DNA of 48,638 nt from NCBI GenBank assembly GCA_028291365.1, contig JAQGIE010000085.1, forward strand, positions 1 through 48,638, in the 5' to 3' direction. How positions within the stretch are numbered: the first letter of the stretch is position 1; each line of letters begins with the position of its first letter. This DNA is from Rhodospirillales bacterium (GTDB taxonomy: Bacteria; Pseudomonadota; Alphaproteobacteria; BOG-932; Roseiterribacteraceae). The notes beneath the pieces are model-generated. The model saw nothing but the letters and a program-made list of their open reading frames with translations, was not told the origin of the DNA and made no database searches. Of this stretch, positions 9,078 to 16,261 are shown one piece after another. Position numbers and translations under genes: made by a program.

Positions 9078-10240
9078 CCTACGCGCAAGGTGGCCGCTAT
9101 TTCGGCGCCAACGCGGCCATAACGGCCTGCCTCGTTGCCGCCATTGCCAATATTCCGTTCAACGTGATGCCGATGATTCTCGGCGCCGCGGCGGATGCGT
9201 TCCAGCTCGTGCCGGCGCAGATCGGTCTGCTCGGCGGTTGCACGCTGATCGGCTGGGTGGCGGGAACCGCCCTCTCCTTCTTCATCGTGCACCGGCTGAA
9301 CTGGCGCTTCGTCGCGACCGTAGGAACGATCGTGGCCGTGCTCGGGCTGCAGCTCTCGCTTCACCTGCCCGGCGTCGCTGCGCTCGATCTTTGCTGGTTC
9401 ATTCTCGGGCTCGGTGCGTCGCTGCCGACTTGCATCGCGTTCGAGATTCTCGGCAAGACCGCGAATCAGGAACGCTATTTCGGCACGATGACGCTTGCGG
9501 TCGTGCTGATCAGCGCGGTCGTGCTTTGGCTGTTCCCGATCTTTCTGCTCTCGCGCTGGGGCTATACCGGCCTGGTGTTCGGTCTCTCGGCGCTGTTCCT
9601 AGTGCAGATCGCCTTCACTTTGATGGTCCCGGCCGGACCGCTGCATGCCGGCGAGCGCCGGACCGTCCCGCACCAAGCGGCGATCTCGCGTCCCGCGCAA
9701 CTGGCACTCGTCGCGTTCCTGATCTTCTTCACCGGCGAATCCGGTCTCTGGGCCTTTCTCGAACGTGCCGGGCGTGAGATTGCGATCGCTCCGGAAGAGA
9801 TCGGCACCATTCTCGCGGTGCTCAAAGTGGTCGGCGGCATCGCCACCGCGATGCCGATCCTCATCGCCAAACGGCTGGGCGACCGCTGGCCGTTCGTCGC
9901 GGGCTTCATCGGCACCGTGGTCGCGGTCGCTATCCTGCAACTCAGCTCTTCGTCGCTCTTCTATGCGATCGGCGGATGGATCTGGGAATTCTTCTTCACC
10001 GTGATGTTCTGCTACACGACCGCCGCGATCGGCCGGCTCGATCGCAGCGGCCGTATCGTCGTGCTAGTGCCGGGTGCGATCGGCCTCGGCGGCGCGATCG
10101 GGCCGACCGTTGCGGGCTTCCTAAAGGTCGGCACCGGCTATCTGCCGATCTATGGCTTCACCACCGCCTGCATATTTCTCAGCACGTGCATCATGCTCGC
10201 GCTGTTGCGCAGGCCGGCTCAACAAGAGGCGCTCGCATGA
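9074..10240 (+). CDS. MFS transporter, probable hydantoin or carbamoyl-amino-acid carrier
   Basis: A 388-residue integral membrane protein with about 12 hydrophobic segments, for example AITACLVAAIANIPFNVMPM, LSFFIVHRL, LALVAFLIFFTGESGLWAFLE and ISTCIMLALLRR-like terminal helices. The layout is a major-facilitator one with two halves joined by a basic loop near residues 190-205. The start at 9074 is the ATG overlapping the hyuC stop; GGAG lies seven bases upstream. An upstream in-frame TTG (9062) would add four residues. Its stop in turn overlaps the hyuE ATG. Known hydantoin importers (Mhp1/HyuP) belong to the NCS1 family, so this would be a different family in the same role. Substrate and direction are inferred from the operon. 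Confidence 0.85.
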   Translation: MTYAQGGRYFGANAAITACLVAAIANIPFNVMPMILGAAADAFQLVPAQIGLLGGCTLIGWVAGTALSFFIVHRLNWRFVATVGTIVAVLGLQLSLHLPGVAALDLCWFILGLGASLPTCIAFEILGKTANQERYFGTMTLAVVLISAVVLWLFPIFLLSRWGYTGLVFGLSALFLVQIAFTLMVPAGPLHAGERRTVPHQAAISRPAQLALVAFLIFFTGESGLWAFLERAGREIAIAPEEIGTILAVLKVVGGIATAMPILIAKRLGDRWPFVAGFIGTVVAVAILQLSSSSLFYAIGGWIWEFFFTVMFCYTTAAIGRLDRSGRIVVLVPGAIGLGGAIGPTVAGFLKVGTGYLPIYGFTTACIFLSTCIMLALLRRPAQQEALA

Positions 10241-10983
10241 TGCGCATCCTCGTCATCAATCCCAACACCAGCATCGAGATGACCGCCAGCATCGATGCGG
10301 TGGCGAAAAAATACGCCGCGGCGGATACGGTGCTCACCACCCTGTCGCCTGCGTACGGACCGCGCTCGATCGAATGCCATTACGAGGAACAGATCGCCGG
10401 GCTCGCCACGATCGAGACGGTGGCCCAACTCGAAGCCGAGTATGACGCGTTCGTGATCGCCTGCTACGGCGATCCCGCCGTCGATGCGTGCCGAGAGATC
10501 ACCAACAAGCCGGTGATCGGCATCGGCGAAGCGTCGATGCACATGGCGTGCCTGCTGGGCCACAAATTCTCAATCGTGACGGTGATCCCGCGGGCCGTGC
10601 CGATCATGGAGGACCTGGCGCGCAAGATCGGTCTCGAGAGCAGATGCGCCTCGATCCGCTCGACCAGCCTGACCGTGCTCGAGATCGAAGCTGATCCCGA
10701 TCGCGCCGTCATTGAAATGGTTGCTGAAGCCAAGGCTGCGATCGCGCAGGACGGGGCCGAGGTGATCTGCCTCGGCTGCGCCGGCATGGGGCCGCTCGAC
10801 GATCGCGTACAGGATGCGGTCGGCGTCCCGGTGCTGGACGGCACCGTCTGCGCAGTGCTGCTGGCGCAATCCGCCGTGGCTTATCGCAAATCGACGAGCA
10901 AAGCCGCTGCCTACGCGCCGCCCGGAAAGAAGGAACTGGTCGGCTGCTCACCCGTGCTCAACCGGATCAGCTTGAATGGTTGA
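10237..10983 (+). CDS. hyuE: Hydantoin racemase (Asp/Glu racemase superfamily)
   Basis: A 248-residue cofactor-independent racemase that interconverts D- and L-5-substituted hydantoins, so that an enantioselective pathway can use both. The family N-terminus RILVINPNTS is intact. The two catalytic cysteines sit at Cys76 (VIACYGDP) and Cys181 (ICLGCAGM), the same positions I recall for the characterised rhizobial hydantoin racemases. A third segment, KPVIGIGEASMHMA, is also typical. It begins with ATGATG; the first ATG overlaps the transporter stop. Allantoin racemase is the main alternative within the superfamily, but no other allantoin genes are present. Confidence 0.92.
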   Translation: MMRILVINPNTSIEMTASIDAVAKKYAAADTVLTTLSPAYGPRSIECHYEEQIAGLATIETVAQLEAEYDAFVIACYGDPAVDACREITNKPVIGIGEASMHMACLLGHKFSIVTVIPRAVPIMEDLARKIGLESRCASIRSTSLTVLEIEADPDRAVIEMVAEAKAAIAQDGAEVICLGCAGMGPLDDRVQDAVGVPVLDGTVCAVLLAQSAVAYRKSTSKAAAYAPPGKKELVGCSPVLNRISLNG

Positions 10984-11060
10984 GAAGGCTGGCCTGGATC
11001 CAATGCTGGGCCTATATCCAGATCGGCAAGGCAGGCAGTGATGATGCCAAGAAGAACCGC

Positions 11061-11723
11061 ATGAAAGAAAGCCAGCAGCCTGTGTCCGGCCTGGGCAACA
11101 AGGCGATCGCGACGCGGGAGAGTCTGAAGCAGGCTGCGGTCCGCCTGATCAACCTGCATGGGTTCAGCAGCGTTCGAGTAGAGGACATCACGATCGAGGC
11201 CGGGGTCGCCAAAGGCCTGTTCTACCGCTATTTCACAAGCATCAACGACATCACCCACGTCGTCTGCGAGGAGCTGTTCCAGAGCATCCTGCAGGAGTCG
11301 CTGACCAGGACCTACGATAGCAGCGTGCCGGCGTATGACTGGCTGTTCGACTATGTCTCGATCCCGGTGAGAAAGTTCGTACAGAATCGCGGCCTGCTCG
11401 CCTGCATGTTCGAGCTGCACGGTTCCTTCCCTGAGATCAGCAAGGCCTGGCAGACCACCGCGCATGAATGGAACCTGCACCTCGAAGAATTCGTCCACAA
11501 AGCCGGCGGGCACAACAAGCGCGAAGCGAAGGAATTCTGCTATATACTCGGCGCCGCGATGGAAGGGATCATCTACCAGTCGATCATCCGCAACACGCCG
11601 GACTTGAAGAAGATCGCCTCCAGCGCGGCATCGATCACCGAGATCATTACCAAGATGTGGTACAGGGTGATCTTCCTGGACAGTCCGGCGAAGCGATCCC
11701 CCGCGGCTAAGAAGACAGCCTGA
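11061..11723 (+). CDS. TetR-family transcriptional regulator
   Basis: A 220-residue repressor-like protein. The N-terminal helix-turn-helix reads HGFSSVRVEDITIEAGVAKGLFYRYFTSINDI, the standard TetR DNA-binding unit; residues 70-220 form the all-helical ligand and dimer domain. I chose Met at 11061 because it gives the normal family length, although its ribosome-binding site is weak (AAGAAG). The same frame is open from a TTG at 10980 that overlaps the hyuE stop as TTGA, so a longer coupled product is possible. As the last gene of the rightward hydantoin operon it is the obvious candidate to sense the substrate and bind the palindrome at 6775-6798. Confidence 0.88.
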   Translation: MKESQQPVSGLGNKAIATRESLKQAAVRLINLHGFSSVRVEDITIEAGVAKGLFYRYFTSINDITHVVCEELFQSILQESLTRTYDSSVPAYDWLFDYVSIPVRKFVQNRGLLACMFELHGSFPEISKAWQTTAHEWNLHLEEFVHKAGGHNKREAKEFCYILGAAMEGIIYQSIIRNTPDLKKIASSAASITEIITKMWYRVIFLDSPAKRSPAAKKTA

Positions 11724-11939
11724 ACGGAGGCAATCCGCCTCGGCGATCCGGATAGGTTTCGAGCTCGAATTTGAGACGGACCTGCCGAAGACACGCCACC
11801 TCTGCCGCATCCTCCTCGCGCTTCGGAGTGCAAACCCTCAGATCAGATCCGAAACGCACCCGCGCCACAGTCCTGATTGAGACCCGCGGATGGCGCGGGG
11901 ACAACAAACCGTCTTTTGCGTTGCTGCATGAAACTGCGT

Positions 11940-11959
11940 CTACGTCGCGCGGCGCGTAG
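11940..11959 (+). terminator. Possible stem-loop terminator upstream of the CocE gene
   Basis: CTACG (11940-11944) and CGTAG (11955-11959) pair around a GC-rich interior that adds a few more pairs, and TTTT follows at 11967-11970. It lies in the 271-bp gap between the TetR gene and the CocE-type gene, about 35 bases before the latter, so it could end the hydantoin operon. The stem is short and the T-run is offset, so this is weak. A smaller GAGGC/GCCTC hairpin sits just after the TetR stop near 11727-11741. I see nothing else in the gap. Confidence 0.25.
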
Positions 11960-11994
11960 CAGCTAGTTTTCTGCCGACACTCGGAGGCAGACGA

Positions 11995-13881
11995 ATGACG
12001 CGCACGGTTTTGATTTCGACGATGCTGGCTGGCTTGCTCGTTGCTGCCGCTGCGCATGCAGTCGAGCCCGCAGATAAGTTGAAGAGCGATATCGAAGCGA
12101 CCTGCGCCGCGTATGAAAAAACCGACGTGATGATCCCGATGCGGGATGGCGTCCGGCTGCACACCGAAATCTATCGCCGCAAGGACCAGACCGGGTCGAC
12201 CGCGATCCTGATGAATCGCACGCCGTATGGAATCGACAGCGCCACCTATCCCTGCACGCCGACACTGACCACCGGGCTGCAGCCGTTGCGCGACGACGGC
12301 TACATCGTCGTGTTCCAGGACATTCGCGGGCGCTTCAAATCCGAAGGCTCGTTCGAGATGCTGGGCCCGCTGCGTCATCTCACCGATCCGAAAGCGACCG
12401 ACGAAAGCACCGACGCCTGGGACACGGTCGACTGGCTGGTCAAGAACGTGCCCGACAACAACGGCAAAGTCGGCGTCACCGGCGTTTCGTATGGCGGCTG
12501 GACGTCGATGATGGCGGGCATCGACGCGCATCCCGCCGTCGCCGCCGTGTCGCCGCAAGCCTCGCCGATCGACACCTGGATCGGTGACGATTTCTGGCGC
12601 AACGGTGCCTTCCGCCTGAATTACGGCTTCGAGTACACCGGCGCGATGGAACTGTCGAAGACGATGGAGCCGTTCGCCTTCGACGAAACCGATTCCTACG
12701 CCTGGTATCTGAAACAGGGCGCGCTCAAGAATTTCGACACGCGCATCATCGGCGGCCGCAGCCGCTTCTGGTCCGAAATGATGCAGCACCAGACGCATGA
12801 CGGCTATTGGAGCGGCCGCAACTTCACGCGCGAACTGCGCAACGTGCGCGTGCCGGTGCTGAGCACCGCCGGCTGGTGGGACGCGGAAGATTTCTATGGC
12901 CCGCTACAGATCAGCAAAGGACTGGGATCGAACGGCACGCTGGTGGTCGGCCCATGGACGCACGGCAGCTGGAACAGCGCCTATGCCGAAAATAAACGTG
13001 GCATCGCGCCGCTCGATTTCGGCGCCGACACCGGCGCCTATTGGCGGCAGGAGATTCAGCGCTCGTTTCTGGCCCATTACCTGTTGGGCAAGCCGGCACC
13101 GGATCTGCCGCGTGCGCTGTCGTTCCGCACCGGCGTCAATCAATGGATGCGTTATGACGCCTGGCCACCCAAGCCCACGCAGGGCGTGCAATCGCTGGCG
13201 CTCGGCTGTGACGGCACGATCGCGCTCAACGCGCCGCCGGCGACCAAGCCGTGCCGTGCATCCTACGTGTCGGACCCGGCCAATCCGGTTCCGTACCTGT
13301 CGCGTCCGTTCGGTCCGTTCTATGGCGGGCGCGGGGTCGACAAGACATACCGGTCGCGCTGGCCGAGCTGGGAAGCGCAGGACCAGCGTTTCGCGGCCAA
13401 CCGTCCCGACACGCTGCTCTTCACCAGCCCGCCGCTGACGGAGCAATTCGTGCTGACCGGTGAGGCCGAACTGACTTTGCACGTCACCACGACGGGCACC
13501 GACGGCGATTTCATCGTCAAGCTGATCGACATCTATCCGCCGACCGATCCCGAACATTGGGAAATGGCGGGCTACCAGCTGATGCTCGACCATGTCGTGC
13601 AGCCGGGCCGCTATCTCGAAGGCAACGCGGCGCCCAAAAAGATGCAGCCTGGGCGCGTCTATGAAGTGAAGTTCCATTTCACCGGCAACGATCACGCTTT
13701 CCTGCCCGGCCACCGCATCGCATTGCAGGTGCAGAGCACGCTGTTCCCGGTCATCGCGCGCAATCCGCAGACCTATGTCGACAACATCTTCGAGGCCCGG
13801 GATTCGGATTTCCGGCCGGCGAAGATCGAGATCGTGTTCGGTCCCGGACAGGCGAACAGGCTGGCCTTGCCGCGCAACTGA
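11995..13881 (+). CDS. Secreted CocE/NonD-family alpha/beta hydrolase (S15-like)
   Basis: A 628-residue exported serine hydrolase. Residues 1-22 form a signal peptide ending AAAHA. The hydrolase domain carries the nucleophile Ser165 in GVTGVSYGGW. The likely acid is in AGWWDAEDFYG and the His in VGPWTHGSW, the triad arrangement known from cocaine esterase and X-Pro dipeptidyl peptidases. The C-terminal third (about 440-628) is the jelly-roll domain of the family (ELTLHVTTTGTDGDFIVKLID, then the HRIALQVQSTLFPVIARNPQT strand). GGAGG lies eight bases upstream of the ATG. Family members act as acylases, glutaryl-7-ACA acylases or esterases; the substrate here is unknown. It follows the hydantoin operon in the same direction but after a 271-base gap, so it is probably separately transcribed. 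Confidence 0.88.
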   Translation: MTRTVLISTMLAGLLVAAAAHAVEPADKLKSDIEATCAAYEKTDVMIPMRDGVRLHTEIYRRKDQTGSTAILMNRTPYGIDSATYPCTPTLTTGLQPLRDDGYIVVFQDIRGRFKSEGSFEMLGPLRHLTDPKATDESTDAWDTVDWLVKNVPDNNGKVGVTGVSYGGWTSMMAGIDAHPAVAAVSPQASPIDTWIGDDFWRNGAFRLNYGFEYTGAMELSKTMEPFAFDETDSYAWYLKQGALKNFDTRIIGGRSRFWSEMMQHQTHDGYWSGRNFTRELRNVRVPVLSTAGWWDAEDFYGPLQISKGLGSNGTLVVGPWTHGSWNSAYAENKRGIAPLDFGADTGAYWRQEIQRSFLAHYLLGKPAPDLPRALSFRTGVNQWMRYDAWPPKPTQGVQSLALGCDGTIALNAPPATKPCRASYVSDPANPVPYLSRPFGPFYGGRGVDKTYRSRWPSWEAQDQRFAANRPDTLLFTSPPLTEQFVLTGEAELTLHVTTTGTDGDFIVKLIDIYPPTDPEHWEMAGYQLMLDHVVQPGRYLEGNAAPKKMQPGRVYEVKFHFTGNDHAFLPGHRIALQVQSTLFPVIARNPQTYVDNIFEARDSDFRPAKIEIVFGPGQANRLALPRN

Positions 13882-14081
13882 CTGCGACACCCGACGGTCA
13901 GAGCTGTTCGGATTCATCGGCTTAGCCCGAGCCGGTCCGGTCGATCCATGCGCGCGGCACGACCCAAGCCGGCGAAATCGGCGTGTGCCCGGGCATGGCA
14001 GCGCGCCGATTGCACACTTACTTCGGTGGCAACGCGCCCGGCACAACGATCGGCTGGGCGTCCGTCATTCAGGAGATGCGC

Positions 14082-14255
14082 ATGCTCGCGCTCAAGTCAC
14101 AGGTCCGGCACGCGTTCCGGGAAGCTGAAATTGTCGGCCGCTGCCTGCCTGGCCGCTACGACCAGGAGTTCAAGTACGATCTTCGTTACGCCGACGGTAC
14201 GTTGCGCACCAACGTGCCCGAACACGAACTCGTGCGCGCCACCCTCACGCACTGA
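14082..14255 (+). CDS. Small conserved-looking protein, possible SH3/Tudor-like fold
   Basis: A 57-residue product beginning MLALKSQVRHAF. The ATG at 14082 has a good AGGAG six bases upstream (14071-14075); an ATG at 14076 abuts that site and is too close. The second half (PGRYDQEFKYDLRYADGTLR, then TNVPEHEL) has the strand pattern Y-D-x-x-Y-x-DG with a following V-P-E-x-x-L seen in small Tudor/SH3-like beta-barrels. That is an impression from pattern, not a recognised family. It lies between the CocE gene and the convergent PhyH gene, one base from the latter's end. No function can be given. Confidence 0.5.
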   Translation: MLALKSQVRHAFREAEIVGRCLPGRYDQEFKYDLRYADGTLRTNVPEHELVRATLTH

Positions 14256-14256
14256 A

Positions 14257-14988
14257 TCAGGCGTTCTCGTACTGGTTGCCGGCGAGGTTGCGGCCGCGTC
14301 CCAGCCAGACGCGGTGCGACTCGTTGGTGGCCGGCGCGATTTTCAGCGCCGTCGAGAAATAGCGCATCGTATACGCGGCGCGTCGGTCCGGACTGGGGTT
14401 GGGCCATGAGCCGTGCACGATGCGCGCGTCGTGCAGTGAATATTCGCCGCGCGCCATTTCGAGATCGACCGCCGCTTGCTCGTCGACCGCGGCGATCTCG
14501 ATCGGAAAGACGCGATGCTCGTTCGCGGCGGGTCGGTATTCAGAAAATCCGTTCGCCTGCGTGCCCGGGATGACGCGCATGCAGCCATTGCTGCGGGTGG
14601 CAGGATCCAGCGCCAGCCAGACCGTGACGATGCGGTCATGCGCATCGAAATGGGCCTGCCAATAGGCCGAATCTTCGTGCCACGGCGTGGCGCGGCCGGT
14701 CAGCGGCTCTTTGCCGACGAAGGCGCTCGCCCAAACGCCGACGTCGGGACCGATCAGCGGCTCGACCACGTCGAGCACCGTAGCGTCGAGCAGATAGTCG
14801 AGCAGGCGCGCATCCTCGAAATGCGGCGCGTCGAGTTCGTCGAGGCGACGGTCGCCGCGCTTGGCCACATGCTCGTCGAAGATCCCTTCGAGCGCGGCCA
14901 TGCGGGGCGCGGAGAATAGCTGGTGCTTTCGGACGATCGCGCCGTCGCGGCGAAAGGCGGAAATCTCGGCGGATGTCAGGGCGGTCAT
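14257..14988 (-). CDS. PhyH-family Fe(II)/2-oxoglutarate dioxygenase
   Basis: A 243-residue mononuclear iron oxygenase of the phytanoyl-CoA dioxygenase family. The iron ligands appear as HxD in ATPWHEDSAYW and the distal His in DARIVHGSWPNPS; the Arg in DRRAAYTMRYF would bind 2-oxoglutarate. Family landmarks FRRDGAIVRKHQLFS at the N-terminus and NGCMRVIPGTQ in the middle are present. Start at 14988 gives the normal family N-terminus (MTALTSAEISAFRRDGAIV). Members hydroxylate varied small molecules and lipids, so the substrate cannot be named. It is transcribed away from hsp20 across a 149-base gap. Confidence 0.88.
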   Translation of the reverse strand: MTALTSAEISAFRRDGAIVRKHQLFSAPRMAALEGIFDEHVAKRGDRRLDELDAPHFEDARLLDYLLDATVLDVVEPLIGPDVGVWASAFVGKEPLTGRATPWHEDSAYWQAHFDAHDRIVTVWLALDPATRSNGCMRVIPGTQANGFSEYRPAANEHRVFPIEIAAVDEQAAVDLEMARGEYSLHDARIVHGSWPNPSPDRRAAYTMRYFSTALKIAPATNESHRVWLGRGRNLAGNQYENA

Positions 14989-15060
14989 CGGGCGCGATCC
15001 TAGGCGAAGCCCCCGATTCGCAAAAATCGGGGCCCCTGCCTCGCCTGATCCCGGCGCCGG

Positions 15061-15076
15061 CTTGACCCCCGTCAAG
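15061..15076. promoter_or_regulatory. FNR/FixK-like inverted repeat upstream of hsp20
   Basis: CTTGACCCCCGTCAAG is a perfect 6-4-6 inverted repeat. Its inner 14 bases fit TTGA-N6-TCAA, the half-site arrangement of FNR/FixK boxes (consensus TTGAT-N4-ATCAA), with C/G replacing T/A at the fifth position. Its centre lies about 69 bases before the hsp20 ATG, and 80 bases before the divergent PhyH start. The CTTGA also resembles an alphaproteobacterial sigma-32 -35 element, but I see no matching -10. Confidence 0.5.
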
Positions 15077-15096
15077 GCGCGCCGGCCTCGGAACGC

Positions 15097-15122
15097 GGAA
15101 CATGGCGGCGAAGCCAACCGTC
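15097..15122 (+). promoter_or_regulatory. EcfG-like general-stress promoter candidate for hsp20
   Basis: GGAAC at 15097-15101, then 17 bases, then CGTC at 15119-15122. The alphaproteobacterial EcfG consensus is GGAAC-N16/17-CGTT, so this has one mismatch in the -10. A second GGAAC at 15090-15094 has no suitable partner. Transcription would begin only a few bases before the ribosome-binding site at 15128-15135, which is tight. Moderate to low confidence. Confidence 0.35.
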
Positions 15123-15137
15123 ACCCAGGAGGAGAAG

Positions 15138-15668
15138 ATGCGTTCCGTTTTCCTGCCCAGCCGCGTCAGCGCCGTCGAAACGCCGCTCGGCGCCCTGCAG
15201 CGTGAAGCCGACCGGCTGGTCGCCGATTTCGAACGGGCCCTGCCGCTGCCGCGCGCCGCTGCGCTGGTCCCGCGTGTCGACGTCGAAGTCACCGACCAGA
15301 ATGTTGTCGTCACCGCCGAACTTCCCGGGCTCGAGGCCAAGGATGTCGACATCAGGCTGCGCGACGACGTGCTGGTCATCCAAGGCGAGAAGCAGGAGAA
15401 GCGCGAGGACAAGGAAGGCAGCATGCAGCGGATCGAACGCCGCTACGGCACGTTCACACGCGTCATCGAGCTGCCCGTCGAAGTGTCGCCCGAGCAGGTT
15501 GAAGCGAGCTTCGAGAACGGCGTGCTGCGCATCGAACTGAAACGGGCGACCAAGGACGATGGCCGCACGCGCAAGATCGAAGTGAAATCGTCGAGCGGCA
15601 CCGCCGGCGGCAACGGCAAGACATCGAACGGCGGGTCGGCCGCGACCGAAAGAACCCAGGCCGCCTGA
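15138..15668 (+). CDS. Hsp20/alpha-crystallin small heat-shock protein
   Basis: A 176-residue ATP-independent holdase chaperone. The alpha-crystallin domain spans about 48-145: PRVDVEVTDQNVVVTAELPG, LEAKDVDIRLRDDVLVIQGE, and the end signature FENGVLRIELKRA. The C-terminal tail is Gly/Ser/Thr-rich and lacks a clear IxI motif. The start at 15138 is set by an AGGAGGAG ribosome-binding site two bases upstream of the spacer; an earlier in-frame ATG at 15102 has none. Upstream lie an FNR/FixK-like palindrome and an EcfG-like promoter, so stress or low-oxygen control is plausible. A strong terminator follows. Confidence 0.92.
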   Translation: MRSVFLPSRVSAVETPLGALQREADRLVADFERALPLPRAAALVPRVDVEVTDQNVVVTAELPGLEAKDVDIRLRDDVLVIQGEKQEKREDKEGSMQRIERRYGTFTRVIELPVEVSPEQVEASFENGVLRIELKRATKDDGRTRKIEVKSSSGTAGGNGKTSNGGSAATERTQAA

Positions 15669-15694
15669 TCGGCAGCGTCGACCCGGAATTTCGC

Positions 15695-15726
15695 GCCGAA
15701 CCGCTATGCGGGCGCGGTTCGGCTTT
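15695..15726 (+). terminator. Rho-independent terminator after hsp20
   Basis: GCCGAACCGC (15695-15704) and GCGGTTCGGC (15714-15723) form a perfect 10-bp stem with a 9-base loop, followed by TTT. It begins 26 bases after the hsp20 stop and ends 34 bases before the receiver gene. Confidence 0.75.
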
Positions 15727-15760
15727 GCGGATTCGCCCTGAATGAGTAAGTTCCGCCGCC

Positions 15761-16225
15761 ATGAATCATAGCGGCGTCGCGATCCTTATGCCCCGAGCTG
15801 GCGCACGGCCTCCGGGAAGCGGACCAGGCACACGAGGCGATCGAGGCGAACATCAAGGTAGCCTCGCCCGCCGCGTCCTGTTGATCGAAGATGACGGGCT
15901 CGTCGCCCTGTCGATCGAGGCCATGGCCGAAGAGGCCGGCCTGCTGCCGGTCGGCATCGCCCACAGCGCGCGGGCCGGGGTCGAAGCGGCGCGACGCCTT
16001 CGCCCCGACCTGCTCATCGTCGACGTCGATCTGGGCCAGGGCGTGCCGGACGGCATCGCCGCGGTGACCGAGATCCGGCGTGAGTTCACGATCCCGGTCC
16101 TGTTCGTAACGGCGCGCTCCGATCCCGAGACGGCGGCACGGATCGATGCGTTGGGTATCGGAGCGGTGGTCGTGTACAAACCGCTTCGGCAGGAGGAATT
16201 GGGGCGCGCCATCGGGCGTCTCTGA
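15761..16225 (+). CDS. Single-domain response regulator (receiver)
   Basis: A 154-residue protein made of a receiver domain (about residues 37-154) after a 35-residue Pro/Gly/Arg-rich lead. All active-site residues are present: the acidic pair in LIEDDG, the phospho-acceptor Asp88 in LLIVDVDLGQG, the Thr in LFVTARS and the Lys in VVYKPL. No output domain is attached, so it may act by protein contact or as a phosphate relay. The kinase gene downstream (16262) is 36 bases away on the same strand and is its likely partner. The ATG has no clear ribosome-binding site; a later start at Met10 is possible. Confidence 0.88.
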   Translation: MNHSGVAILMPRAGARPPGSGPGTRGDRGEHQGSLARRVLLIEDDGLVALSIEAMAEEAGLLPVGIAHSARAGVEAARRLRPDLLIVDVDLGQGVPDGIAAVTEIRREFTIPVLFVTARSDPETAARIDALGIGAVVVYKPLRQEELGRAIGRL

Positions 16226-16261
16226 CGGCATGCAATCGACGGCCAAAACGGCCAAGAGGGA

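Noticed and set aside
13948-14409. A 153-codon plus-strand frame overlapping the 57-residue gene in another frame
   Set aside because: No ribosome-binding site, and half of it is antisense to the dioxygenase gene.
15061-15076. Target site of the Crp/Fnr protein encoded at 33895
   Set aside because: That protein's recognition helix lacks the Glu and Ser that read TTGA half-sites, and it lies about 19 kb away.
15061-15090. Sigma-32 promoter for hsp20
   Set aside because: CTTGA is present but no CCCATNT- or CTATNT-like -10 is found at 13-18 bases; kept only as a remark.
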